Assembly: GCA_903813345.2 (NCBI GenBank)
Contig: CAIIXF020000007.1
Span: forward strand, 18,709,564-18,773,563
Reading direction: 5' to 3'
DNA length: 64,000 nucleotides
Origin: Owenia fusiformis
Lineage: Eukaryota; Annelida; Polychaeta; Sabellida; Oweniidae
Below, piece by piece: positions 50,797-63,850 of this stretch. The position numbers and the translations under genes were made by a program. The stretch's first letter is position 1. The number at the start of each line of letters is the position of its first letter. The notes under the pieces were generated by a model, which saw only the letters and a program-made list of their open reading frames with translations, was not told the DNA's origin and searched no databases.

Positions 50797-51314
50797 TCCT
50801 GCATGATGCCACAATTTTAAATTTCAAGAATTTTTTTCTCCCCAGGTACAAAAGCTATTGATCCAATTTTAAGTATGTGGTATGAACATATATAGGTCCT
50901 TTAGAATGAATTTTTTCAGTACATTTCGTACCTTAACGAATCTAAAATAACTTATTACATGTGGTAGAAGTATGAAAATAGGTGGTGCCCCTGTAGTGAA
51001 TTTCAAAATATGCCCTTATTTTCACCCTAATCCACACAAGAAAATTCATACTGATTGTAAATAATTTTTTTGATAAGATTTTATTAGTATTTCAATGTCA
51101 TTTTACTATTAAAATGTGATAAACAATTATTTTATACCCCTACCCCCTGTTTGAAAATGAATAGATGGCGCCTCTCTAACTGCCCATAGCGAATTCACTT
51201 ACCACACATTTTTACTCAAGTTAGGATAATTTACTCTAGCGAGTGTCTAGAACAAAATGATACCCTCAAACCTTTTTTACTAGCCGATCACCGAAATCGG
51301 AGCTGGGGACAGCA

Positions 51315-54300
51315 CTAATTACAAAGGTTTAGATTCCTTCATCCCCTCTTATCAAACATTGAAATTGCAATGACATAAGTGCTGAAGTCACCTGTTTATT
51401 AAATTATATGTTTGCCTTTACTCCCACACACACAATTACTTTTATATAGCATATAATGACAAAAAAAAACATTTTAAATTATATTTTACAAAGCTTTATT
51501 GTTCACAATAGTCTATCTGCTATGTTGTAACACAGTCTACATTACACATCAAATGAGGTGTTCCTTTCTTCAAATACACCTATCTAAAATATGTTTTTAT
51601 GTCTACATAAACTCGTATATTTTGCTAATTATGAGACACAAAAAAAACAGAAATAAAGAATTACAAAAATCAAATTAAGATCCACTAGTGTTTAGAAAAT
51701 TAAGTGGTACTCACTTTATGTTTCTATATATGAATGGTAAGGCAAAAATTCCCACATAAGTGATGGTGTCCAATTGTTAACTATGTGGAAAACCAGTTAA
51801 TTTCAAGAGTGAAAGGCAAACCAATATTTTTTGTTATATATTTATAACAAAATTAACCTTTTTTTCCACAATTGTCAACATTTGGACACTACCCACAACA
51901 CAAATATCTGCCCGGCTCATATCATATCAGCAATCTTGATATTTTGGTGAATCAAATAATAAGCATTTGCAGAGTGAAAATACTCTCCACATTGTACAAA
52001 TAATACAACTGGTAAATATGAACTAAAATTTGAAAAAAACAAATCTATTGTTATAATAGGCTTTGTTCATACTGCAAGTTTAATGACTTGAGTTTATTTT
52101 TTCTATATGTAATAATATGGTAATAAGTTGGTCTTGCCAAGTCATTCAATAACAGTTGAATTACTAAGAAGTTAAGTTATGACCAGACTAAGTACTATTT
52201 TAGCCTCTAAATTACTTGTATGGGAATGGTATCTCCAAATGTCCAAAATCTGGGAAGAACAAATTTAATCTCTTTGGGATTAGTGAATATATGACAATTT
52301 TGTGAATTAAATGTAAGTAAATCAACAACAATTTTGTCAAACAGGAAAGGGGGGGGGGGTTAGACCATAATAACATTAGCTTTTGACATTTGGAAACCAT
52401 TCCAAACAAGTGCATTTTATCAAGTCAATCATCTTCTTCCCATTTTATCTGATATTAAAAGTAACATAAACATACAGACAAAATATTCAACAAAAATGAG
52501 AGCTCACACGTTTAACATCTTTATGGCACTTCATACCTTCCTTGATATTCTGAGCTATAACCATTTCTAAAAAATGGCGTGAATTACAAATGCAATTATC
52601 TTCTGAGGAATCACTCAAGAAATGCTATAAATTTGCAACATTTCTGAGAAACAACCCTCTGAGGAATGATCAGCTATAAATATCTACACTCCCCTTCATA
52701 TGTTTAGATAATCAGTCCCTTCCGAGTTAAAGCATGTATGCTCCCCTCTAGGGTTCTATTTCCCCTTTTGTGAAGTTCAATGCAAAAATTCCATGATCCA
52801 AACTGCTTATATCCTGGCTACTATATTTCACAAACACAGCAGAGATTACACTTTTAAATTGGAATAAAACATAACATAATGCCTGTCTTGGATCTATTTC
52901 TTCATATATAAAACACAAACCCTTGTCTCATCTCAACACAGACTATTGCACATCATCTCTTATAATGTCTTTACTAGTACTTTGTAATACCAATTATCCA
53001 AATGAAAAGCTTGATCATTTCATTTTTGTACAATTTCTATATTTTCCTAGCATTAATCTCTCTCATTCACATACATGTATGTCTTACACTCATCATCATT
53101 TAATACTGAATATCAATAAAAGATGCATCCAAAGATATTGTTTTTTAAATGTGAAATACGAATGAATGGGATAAAGTTGGATTTATTTCAACTAAAATAT
53201 GAATCAAATTTCAACATGATATCAATGGAATTGATTGAGTAAAATTATTTTAAATATGTTACACATATTAATTTGGTAATGTTGAACTGTTCTGTAAGTA
53301 AAGTATGATCTAATTTATATTTTAAATCACACATTATGTCAACATACATGGACACTCCCCCCAAAAAGTTTGGCAAACCTGACACTCTTCTTGAACTATT
53401 AAAGCCAGTTTATGTTTAGTGATTGTAAAATTCTGCAAATTTGTCAAATTTCTGACCTTTTTATTTGAAGAGGCTAAACATGATTACCAATATTGAGTTG
53501 GTGTTGCCAAATTTTTGTAAGGGGTGTATGTCAACTGTTGGTCCACCTCAGATTAAGCATTAGATCACAATCACTGTAATTACACCACATATATTAACTC
53601 CAATGACACACATTATAAATTTTATAACCATTATTGCAATTGTGATTAATGTGATCCAGATCAGACATTACTGTTTTGATTTTACGCTCTGTTTTAGTTA
53701 TAACAATAAACTTACAGATGTTTGGAACAAAGTATTCACTGAAATACTGAACAAGACATTAACATGACAAAATGTTACCACCTGGAAAAAAATGTAACAA
53801 ATGTTACAGATGATGATCACAAAAAAATGGTGGTTATAACACTATGTTGACAAAGAAACAATGCTTTAATTCTTATTCTAATGGTGTATCCTTAATAAAG
53901 TATTTACCTCGATGATTCATTTTAGCTTTCCTAACAATTCAAGTCTACAATCTAGACATTGAGAACAACAACACAAATACATTTCACAATATTACAAAAC
54001 TCTATATACCTAATAATATTCAATTAGCAGTTTACATGAGATAATTTTGGTGTTTTTTATTTGATCAATGTGATCAAATATTTCAAACAAAAATATTACG
54101 CCTTCGTGATCTTTAATCGCTTTTATTTCAAGTTGGAGATTCTTCTTTTATTTATCATTATTTTGGTTATAGAATTGAAGCACTGGCCATTTGTGTAGCC
54201 TTGATTACAATAATGTATAAGTTATTAACTTAAACAAGACTAAAACAACATAAATATGTTTCATAATTCTTATGCTTGAAACTATCATATGAGACATAAG

Positions 54301-54451
54301 CAGTAAACTAAATCTTATTTTTACTCCTCAAGTAAACGTACTATCTTGTTAAACAAGATCATGCACACATCTCCATATCAATAAATAAGCCCAACGACTT
54401 CTTCAATCTTAATAAGTCAAAAATATGAAAATATATTCATAACACTAGCAT
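51315..54451 (-). other. Probable ANKIB1 3' UTR and flank
   Basis: No gene was recognised on either strand. On the - strand an AATAAA (51500-51495, 'caataaagctttg') is a good candidate end, giving a 3' UTR of about 2.95 kb. Other hexamers nearer the stop codon (for example near 54118) could give a shorter form. A G run of ten lies at about 52350. Confidence 0.35.
51495..51500 (-). promoter_or_regulatory. Candidate poly(A) signal for ANKIB1
   Basis: AATAAA on the - strand followed by a GT-rich stretch, about 180 bases before the foldback element. It is placed as the most distal plausible site; transcript ends are needed to confirm it. Confidence 0.25.
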
Positions 54452-57400
54452 TTATACAAACACTGCATCTCCCTTACTAGTACTGTTACCAGAGCTATTA
54501 TTACTTTGCTCTTGGCCATGTTCATTGGACTCTGATGACCATGACCTTGTATCTCCGGTGACCTCTGACCCAGAACTAGTCATATGAGCTAACTCAACAG
54601 TGTCTGGTTGGCTACTAGACTGACTAGAACTTGTATCCCTCACTCTGCTCTGTGTATAGTTGAGCTCATTACTGAGAGTTGTTAAATTATGCAAAGCTGT
54701 GTCTAATGTGTCATCCACACGTTGCTGTTGAGTCTGCTGGGCCTGTTGGTTCACTTGTTCTGTTGTCTGCTTTATCCAGACATCTATAGGAGCTGCAGGC
54801 CCTAACCCTGTATGATCAGGCCCCAAAGCTGTATTATCATGCCTTAAGGGGTCAGACTGACACCTGGCTGTAGCATCTGACTGTAAGCTTGATCTGCCAC
54901 TCCTACTGGAACCTTGTAGAGAGCTGAATGAACCAGTTCTACCCGTCTCTCTTTTTGAGGATTTAGAAACTGTGCTATCCAATGAGAAGGATGAGCCCAG
55001 TTCAGATGGAGATCTAGAAACTGTATCTAGCACTGACACACTGTTGGGACATTTCATTACAATTGAACTGAACTGTGGATTGATGCTGGGTTCCTCGCGA
55101 GAGCGACCTCGTCGTGGATTGCCTACAGAGGGCAGTCCAAGGTCATTCTCATGTGCGTTTGAAGCGTTGGAACTGTCCAACAAACGAGGCTCAAATATGC
55201 CATCCTCTTTTTTGTTGTTATACAAAAAATATTTTTGTTCAAAGTTTTTTGTTTTATCTGTGTCTTTTACAAAAATATTACTGACATTGATATCCTTAAT
55301 CAAACCAAAAGGGCTTGAATTAACACTATTCAATGTATGTTCTATAGTTTTTGAGATATCTGCTTGAGGGAACAGGCAATCACCCTGATCTTCCGTAGTT
55401 TCATCGTCACTAAATCGCACTTTTGGACTGATCGGTGGTCGGGGCGCAGCACCCCCAGTTGCCCCTAGCAACTCAAATTCACTCCCCATGGTCCCGCTGC
55501 GAGACCTCGATCCAACAGATGTGCTCCGTACCCTTGAATCACCATGAGAACTAGCTTCATGAATGTCCTCTACACTTTTGTTTGGAACTTTTGCCACAAC
55601 ACTTGATATCATGGGAAGCTCCTCCCTTGAAGGGACCCGTCTCTGTCTTCCAGCAACAAGATCATCCTCCCCTGAATCTTGTAGAGACAGTCTGATAGCC
55701 ATTGTCAGATCATTATCCTCCTCTGGAAACACATGTTAAATATTAAATCACAAATGTGTCAGGGGATGTAGATGGACTTGAGTATATCATAGTAAAACAT
55801 TCTGTTTACAATATTGCAGTTGAAAAATTACATTCATTAAACACCAGGACACTCTAGATTTTAATCTTTTAATACCAATATATTCTTCATAGTTTTTGTT
55901 GTTGAAAAACCATGTAAATTCAATAGATGATAATGTAACTTCACTGTGCAATGAGATCGAATTAACAGGGACAGGGGGTCTAATGATTTGTGAAATTAGA
56001 TTTAGGAAAAGGAAATGTTGATACTGTAACCCCTAAGCCTCTTTGGAACCAAATATTGATTTATCTTTCTCAAAGTACCTCTTGACATTTCCAAAGCTCT
56101 GTTGAACTCTCGATCAAAGTCTTCCAAATTTTCTAAAACTGCACGTTTAACTACACCTCCCTCATGTTTTGACTTCACCACATCGCTGATGTCAGGACTT
56201 GTGACATCATCCTTCTGAGAGGATGATGGGATATCTTGAGTTGACGAAACAGGACTGTTACCAGGAGGGGTGTCAGGCCTATAAGAAAGTAAGTATTACA
56301 AATGACAAGGGATAAAATATCATACACATCTTACATAAAGCTGCTATTGCCTATGCTGAAAAAGTGGGAAGACATATATTCCTGAATTTGATTTTAAGAC
56401 AAGGCATAGCATGAACAACATCACACCACTTAGTAGGCACCAGTTATTGAGCGATGATGACAAGGGAAAAAGTATATCTAAAATGGATGCTAGACCTTTA
56501 ACACAAGAAAACCTTGATGAATCTGAAAAGCGCAGAGACTAGGAATTGAAATCTCCAAATATATCACCTTCTTCCAGAAGCAGCTACTGTTTGGTCATCG
56601 CGTATGAACTGAAGGCGGGACATCTCCAGGGCACGCAGGAGGTCTATCTGGTAGTCTGTCACAAACTCTCTGGTTGGTTGAACCCCTCCCTCCTCTACAA
56701 TAAAATTCTAGTTTTGTTTCACAGATTCTAATTTTGTTTCACTATACTATTTTATTATACCCTATTTTGCAAAACAAAAGGACTTATGTATGTTTGAAAA
56801 AGTGAATTTTGGAACTTACTTTTGAGCTCTTGTTTCTCAATCCTGTCCAGTCTCATACACCTGAGACTACAGTGGTCATGTAAGGTTCCAGTACGAGGGT
56901 TCTGTGCCTTCTGACGCATGCATCCCCCTCGTGCACATATACCTACAATACAGATTGAAGCATATACACTCTAGACATACCATATAGGGTCCCAGTCAAG
57001 GATCCTGTGCTCTCTGAACATGACCTATTCTTAGATAAAATAGATTACAAGTGCAAGGTGCATTCATTCATAAAGATTAATGCACCAATTCTTAAAACGA
57101 TAGTCACTATACAATTTACCTGAATTGTTGTTAGTTGGGGGAGGGGGTGAACTGGAAAGGTTGCTGGTACTTGTTGCTATGGGGACAGGGGAGACTTCTG
57201 TGTCAGAATCATCACTCTCCTCCGGCCAATCAAGCAGGGCTGCAACATTAGTGTGGCGTCCTGTGGGGTCCTTAATCCAGGGATTGTGTGGATCTAGGTC
57301 TTTTAATGACTCTATTAGAGCCTTCTTCAAGTCATCCTACAAGAAGTAGTCATAGGTAGATATGAAAATCAACAAGGTACACAGTGAATAATTATGTTAC

Positions 57401-60400
57401 TAAAAACTAAAGATTGGTCACCTGAAACTATACCAAGCATGCCCAAAATGTAATCAGTTCTATAAAGTTTTGAACCAAGAAACATCCGAGGAAATTTCAA
57501 TACCTTTAAGGTATTTTTAAGAAACTGTCTCTAAAGCTTCCCCAATACTTACATCCAGATCAATGCTAAATCTTGTCTTCCTTTTCCTGTAGGGAGAATT
57601 ATCTGCAGGTACGAGACCTTTAGCAATGGCTTGTACAAACTCATGACGCTTCCTCTGAACTGTGTGTGCAGTCTGAATTATTTTGGCACGTGGGGTACGT
57701 AGGTACGGACGGGCAATCATTTCTGACAGGGACTCTGTACATTCTTCAAGCTCAGTCTGAAAATATTTGCCTCATTTTACCTCGAGCTCAAGAGACTAGT
57801 AGCAATAAGTACAAAGTCGAACACCTTATGAGTCTAGAAGTGGAATACCTATGTTAAATGAAAGGTTTAACTGTACTGCACTCTGGATAGATAGACAAAA
57901 GATATATATGTTGATAAAGTCTTAATGATAAAAGGTAGCTGTCATGTTTTTCATAAAAGTTTCAATATAAAATCAATGGCAGCTTCTGATGGAAGAATAA
58001 AATTCTGTGATTTTTTAGATAGCTAGATTCTGATTGACCTAAGTACAATGTATAGCCATTTCACAAAACATGATAACCTTATACTGTATTTAGCAACATA
58101 AACAAATGTTTTCTTTCGAGTTATTTCACCTAAGAATTGTTGTTCCTTTGTTTGAGAATAAACTTGTTTGTTAATTTAGGTAAAATTCATTTTTAATATC
58201 AATTTGAATTCTGATCGAAAATCTCAGCAAGAGAGTGACAATTGATAGAGCAGACCCTTTACTTTGCCTTACTACATACCTGCATGAACTCAAAGATGGG
58301 CTTTTTATAACCTGTATCCTCCAAGAAGTAGCCATAAGCATAGGAGCATTTAAGTACACGCCTGGCCTTAAGTAATTGAACCACCCCCTCCTCTACAAAC
58401 TTGGTCTCTATATTAGCTGTGTCTGAAATATATGTACAAGTTTACTGATATGATATCCGAAACAATACAGAAATGTTTAGCAATGCAGAAAAGCAATCAT
58501 CACTATTGGATACATATTTAAACATAAATTGTATTAGCTATAGATGGAACATCTATTGCCTCATTCTAGTTCTTGCGTTTAATATACCAAGTGCTCCCTT
58601 TTCTTATATCCCATTTCTCAATTTTTCATAACTAGCTGTATAAAATATCAGTTTCACAATACAATCAACAAACAAATCAACACCATACAGATGAAATTAA
58701 CCTGTAGAGGCCTTGTCTTACCTGGATCAGTGATGGCTTTGGCTAGAACCATCATCTTCTCCTTAGCTGTGGTGATCAAAGGTTCTTCTAACTGGAAGGG
58801 AGATCTTACAATTAGTGACATAGATTTTACAATTGGTGACATAGATTTTGCAATTAGTGACATAATAGTTAATATTAGCAAGTAGTAGTAGTATACACAA
58901 GTGCCAAAAGGAAAGGACCAAAAATTGTTACAGAACACAGCAAGAAAAATAAAACATCTAAGAGTACACTAGTCATAAGAAAAACAAACCGATCTGTCCA
59001 AAACTATAATCTAACGTAAAAGAAGCAATGTCTCCTATGCCATTCAAGTTCCATTATCACACTCCTGCACCATAACACCTAGAGCCATGTCATTCATACT
59101 GAAGTTAATTACAATACATGTTGAAGAATTTAAATTGATTACCAAAACTCATAACCTCAAAAGTTGAAAAATAAAGTAAATCATTCTTGGAGAACGAAGG
59201 GAGAGGGGGATGGTAGGGTCAGGAAAGCATATTATGAAGATAAAATTTGAGAAAATCTTCTTTATTCTGGCTGTGTGCTAGCCTGGTGTAAAAAAGGAAG
59301 ATTTAGTAAAAAACTATCTTCAAACCAGTTTTGGGAGGAAAAGTAAATGATTCTAGTTCTGGATAATTGCATAACTTCAGTTAAGCATGTTATATACATG
59401 TGCATTTGGTGAACTAAGTGTATTCAGTGTTTTACAGTATGAAATTAATAAAAGCATATATATCACTGCTTGTGAAGCACTTACTTTATAACTGTTTTCA
59501 TGATTCTTGAATCTTGTATAGTAGTGAACAAATCTGTTCATTTCCTGGGCCTTTTTGTTGTTCCTTTCAGCCTGGAAATAGTTAATCATATATTATAGTA
59601 TAGCCTTATAGCAAAATATGATAATAATACAAGTCCATGACATGTATACGTAAGTGGCTTTATATAAAATGCATAAAAATTCACTTGGAAATAGTAAATG
59701 ACTCAATACTATAAAATTGAATATACAAGAAATACTTAATATATATATATAACCAAAGATATACATCTTTTTGATTAATTCAATGTTGATCAGAGATTGA
59801 TGACAAAAAAGCAATTCAAAGTGTGTAATAATATATCCTTTATTAGGGAGCTTATTCTGATGAAACCAGTGCATAGAATTTCATATGTTTCATATTAACC
59901 AAATAACACTTACATCACTTTTGAGATTTTCTGTATTTTCTTCCACCTTTTTCACAACTTCATATCTGTTACACCTGAAGTAGCCACCAGTGGCTGAACT
60001 GTGTTTTTTCCAGGGTTCGAGACATACCCAGCAAAAGTCACTTTTACACTGAAACACACCCAGAGTAAGATATTATTTATTTAATATCATAATCATGGTC
60101 CGAGTAGAAATGATAGCCAGACCCTTTTTAGTTTTTCTAATTATCTAAAAAACTTCCAAAATTTTTTAAAACTACATATTTTTTAATTTTCAAGTGAATA
60201 CTTGAATATTTGGAATATCATTGAACTAACTTACTTTTGAACATTTCATGTGATTGCAGCCTTCATTCTTCTGTATTGGGGACTTGCACTGAGGACATGG
60301 TTTAGAGTTTGTCACTAACCAGAGACAATTTGCAGCTGATTCAGATGTATCCGCTGTTCCATCCACTGGAGGACACAAACATATCATTTAGATAAGTTTA

Positions 60401-63400
60401 CCAATTTTAAAGCTCCTTTAAAGTGTGATGCCATGATGGATATACAGTAATCTCACTCTACCCAGCTGAAATATAATAGAGTAATTTGTTTTACTTACAT
60501 TCTTCAGGCTTTATTTCTGAAATCTTAGTGAACCAATCCTTCCACGAGTCACAGTTCACTGGCTCATGGGCCTCTCCTAAACATTCCCTATAAACATTGT
60601 AAAATATTAATTAATTTTACAGATCATGTAGATTGAGAAGAAACAATAGAAAGAAGAAAGTATGAAAAATTATAAAAACGTATATAGATTTTTTCTTTTT
60701 TTTCCAATTATCACGAATTTGTACAGAGATATTCAAATCTTAATTTGGTAGTTGGTATTTTATTTCCTTAAATTATATTTTTTCACCAATTAAAAACGTA
60801 CCAACAGAAGTAGTGGCCATTGCCACAATCCACTGCATGTGAGGTCTCTGTCAGATCCCTGGGCTTTGGGGTGGTAGGGGTACTTGCTTCCGCCTCAGGA
60901 AGCTTCACAGCCCGACCACACCCAGGATATGGACACCACTTAATATTGGGATTACTGTCGACAAATGCCTACAAATACAATAAATGCACATAATTGTTTT
61001 ACAGATTATAACAAGACATAACCATCACAAATAATAAGTTTATCAATTTGTTACATATTCCAAAATCCAACACCAAAACTGGTCGCAAAACTAGTGGCTA
61101 TAATAATTCTTGGTGATGTCATTTTAAAAGGATGCCTGAATGTGTTGTAGATACAAGTAACAAAGCAAAATATCAAATACAGATTAAGATAACAATTTCC
61201 AGAAAATGTTTTACAAATAAATGATGCAAATAAATAAAAATTAAAATAAAAAAATGTCTAGCAAATCCTCTTAGGAAATACATACATGTAGAATAAGATA
61301 TTTTCCAATCCCTTGTCTTTATCCATTCTATACACGATATATTTGTACATGTACTCATATATCTAGGTTTGACAGTTGATATTTGAGAATATGTAGAATA
61401 ATATAAATGAAGGACAGAGGCTACACCACAATTATACCACAAACATTCTAATCAATATGAAAACAGAAATACAAATGTCTTATTTTCATCTCCCTTGGGA
61501 GCTTCAAGGAACGGAAAATGTGGTAATACAGCAAAAAGACGCCATATGGCAATTTGTCACTAGATATTCAAAGAAGCTTACTTTTTTTATATTGCAACCA
61601 GACTCTAAAATATCAAGTTCAATTATGCCCATTCAGGTTTAGCGCAAAAGGCTGTTTATAGACAAAACCATTGGTATGCAAAACCATTGGCAATAAAAAT
61701 AAAGATTTTCTTTTTTTCATTAATTGAGCCCATTAAAATTAATTTGAGTAAAAAGATGCAACTTGTGACCTTTTTGTGTTGGGGAAACTGCTCTTGAAAA
61801 ATTTTATGAATAATAACGATTCTATTCTGATATTGCAATAGTATTACCACTTTGGCACTGACACAAAAGACTATTGTCTCTTTTGTATCTGACAAGACTA
61901 TCTTATGACACTGATAATGTATAAAAGATAATAATATACAATTAGTTCAACGTTCAAGACTAACCTTTATATCAAATTGTAGATATCTACGTGCCATGTC
62001 TCTGGAAACTATTGTCTCTATTACCTCCACTGGAACTAGCTTATGACATTGGTAAGCGGGGCAGCCTATATTGTGCGTATCTCCTTCCTGGATCTTCCCT
62101 GTCAAATACCTATTCCAGCAACCTCGGCAGAAAGCATGATCACACTGCATCGGGACCAGCTCTTCTTCAGAGTGGCCAATTAAACCAGCACAAATATCAC
62201 ACTAAAATGTAATATTTCGAATACTATATACCTCTTGGCTTCAATGGTTTAAAGTAACTTTTTTAATTCGTCAAACAATGTGTTTTTAAGTTTTAAAAAG
62301 AAGATCTGCATATTATTTTAAGGTATTGTTTTTTTTCCTTTTAGTCATAATAAATCATGTTATAAGATAAGAAGTCTGATCTTCAAACATTTAATACAAT
62401 AAAGCATATCTGTGGTCAATTCCCAGATTCTATTAAGGGACATAATATTATAGAACAACCTACAACTAGTATCTTACCACAGCATCAGCAGGAGCCGAAG
62501 CATAAGTAGGCGTGGTCAGATCATGATCGACAGACTGAGGAGGGCCTGCCATTGGACGGTCTTCAAATAGATTAGGGGGAGGAGTGACTCCACATTTCTC
62601 ACAGCAGGCTATAGGATCCCCCATCCAGGCCTCCAGAAGCATCTCCCTGGACCACTCTGCAATATTTGGAATACATGTGTGTACCAAATGTTATATACAA
62701 TACCATGTAAAGTTAATTCTAAATTCTACGTTTAGGGACTCCTATAATGCCACTGCTAAGTGTGTCCCTCATGTAATTTGCACTTACATGAATGAACGGC
62801 AATAGAAAAATATATGTACAATTTATTATAGACAATAAAATCCTGTCAAATAAAACACAATATTATGTTACTTTCAATCTTGTGGTTTCATGATTATTCA
62901 AACACAGTTCCCATGATATGAAAGATCAGGAGATATTCACAATCATGCACATAAAGCATTGAGAAACTCCCAAGAGGGTGACTATTGTTCGACTTTCACT
63001 ACTCAGACATTCATATAGGCTTACCCTGGATATGATAAAATTAAATAAATATTTCATTCTATTTCAATGCTGCATTGTATTAATTATCACTTGGGATAGG
63101 TGCAAAGGCATTCTCTGCAATATAATGCATTCTTTATTATTATATAGATAATTTTTTTTCTTTTTTTTTAAATTTGGGTGGAAATCTAATTTTCAAGATT
63201 CTCCATTCAACTTCTTTCCATTGCTCTCCATCCACTCTGCAGATTGCAAATAGGAGCTGAGAAGCACTGATAAAGCTAGAGATACCAGAAAAATAGGCAC
63301 CCCAATGGCTCAGACAATACGATTTGATGATTTTGAGTTCTTTACACCCAGTATTTAAAAACTAATCTTTGTTATATAAGCAAAGAGGAATTAAGTAAAA

Positions 63401-63713
63401 TAAAACCATATTCAAAAATTCATGTCACTGACATGATGTCAAAAATACTCGCGTAACAAAAGACAGCAGAAAAAGGTCTGTAATATAAATCCTTTGAATT
63501 AGTCCCCTTTTACAAAAGTTGTTTCCTACCATGGTTCCTTAGCAAGGCCTCTGCAGTAAAAAGAGGTACACGTAACATGTCAGATGTCTCAACTAGCAGT
63601 TGGTCTTTGGCCTCTTGTAAGTCTTGAGCCCTCAGTCCACAGTAATCTTCCATTGTGTCAATTAATTGGTTCATATCATCCGTCTCTTCTTGCTGTTCAT
63701 CTTCGCTCTCATT
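54452..63713 (-). CDS. ANKIB1: ANKIB1-like RBR E3 ubiquitin ligase, C-terminal part
   Basis: Sixteen exons keep frame for 1187 codons: 63713-63530, 62656-62478, 62201-61965, 60968-60802, 60587-60499, 60365-60235, 60048-59914, 59571-59485, 58791-58722, 58422-58280, 57756-57553, 57336-57120, 56942-56820, 56694-56568, 56278-56079 and 55722-54452. Fragment residues 122-200 are RING1 ([20 protein letters not shown]). The IBR follows ([18 protein letters not shown]), then RING2 ([18 protein letters not shown]) with the catalytic Cys of NEGCNHM encoded at 60258-60256. An Ariadne-type helical region ([20 protein letters not shown]) and '[11 protein letters not shown]' match ANKIB1. Four UIM-like helices lie in 543-780, and the last exon is a Ser-rich, probably disordered tail ending AVFV. 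RBR ligases take ubiquitin from E2 onto the RING2 Cys before transfer. The ankyrin repeats and start lie beyond 64000. The gene converges on Sp. Confidence 0.94.
59914..60365 (-). other. ANKIB1: ANKIB1 RING2 exons with catalytic cysteine
   Basis: Exon 60365-60235 holds [20 protein letters not shown] and the catalytic-type [11 protein letters not shown]. Exon 60048-59914 continues [16 protein letters not shown]. The active-site Cys is followed by Asn-His as in Ariadne ligases, so catalytic capacity looks intact. The intron falls between the zinc ligands. Confidence 0.9.
61965..62201 (-). other. ANKIB1: ANKIB1 RING1 exon
   Basis: One phase-0 exon of 79 codons encodes the whole E2-binding RING1. 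It reads CDIC, then [12 protein letters not shown], then CPAYQCHK, giving C-x2-C, C-x-H-x2-C-x2-C and C-x4-C, the full set of zinc ligands. It splices to the IBR exon ([17 protein letters not shown]). Confidence 0.92.
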
Positions 63714-63765
63714 CTGTAACAAAATACAAAGATGTAGACATAATGTAGAACATTGTATATTAGGG

Positions 63766-63850
63766 ATGAGACGAGTCAAAAAAATCCGATTCGAGTCGAA
63801 TCTGATTCGAGTCAGAAAATGACGATTCGAGTTTCGAATCGGTTTCGAGT
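63766..63850. repeat. GATTCGAGTC simple-type repeat in ANKIB1 intron
   Basis: The motif 'gattcgagtc' and its relatives recur about six times with imperfect inverted symmetry. It sits about 50 bases upstream (on the gene strand) of the first exon in the window and makes the local sequence GC-richer. It is probably part of a dispersed repeat and is not coding. Confidence 0.5.

Larger units (their letters stand above)
46576..51314. mobile_element. Giant foldback-like inverted-repeat element
   Basis: The left end TGCTGTCCCCAGCTCCG and right end CGGAGCTGGGGACAGCA are exact inverses. About 519 bp of each outer arm (46576-47094 and 50797-51314) are highly similar inverted copies. Inside them lie tandem arrays of about 172-bp units in opposite orientation (47095-48270 and 49425-50796). 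Further inverted pieces flank the core, for example 'gcatctgctccccaaacac' near 48463 against 'gtgtttggggagaagatgc' near 49207. TAATT occurs just outside both ends (46568-46572 and 51316-51320) and may be a target duplication. No transposase is seen. The structure resembles Foldback/FB-type transposons with repeat-built arms. It lies between the convergent Sp and ANKIB1 genes. Confidence 0.88.

Noticed and set aside
54972-55367. 131-codon + strand frame
   Set aside because: It lies antisense inside the last ANKIB1 exon, whose frame continues the spliced protein. No motif is seen in the + frame.
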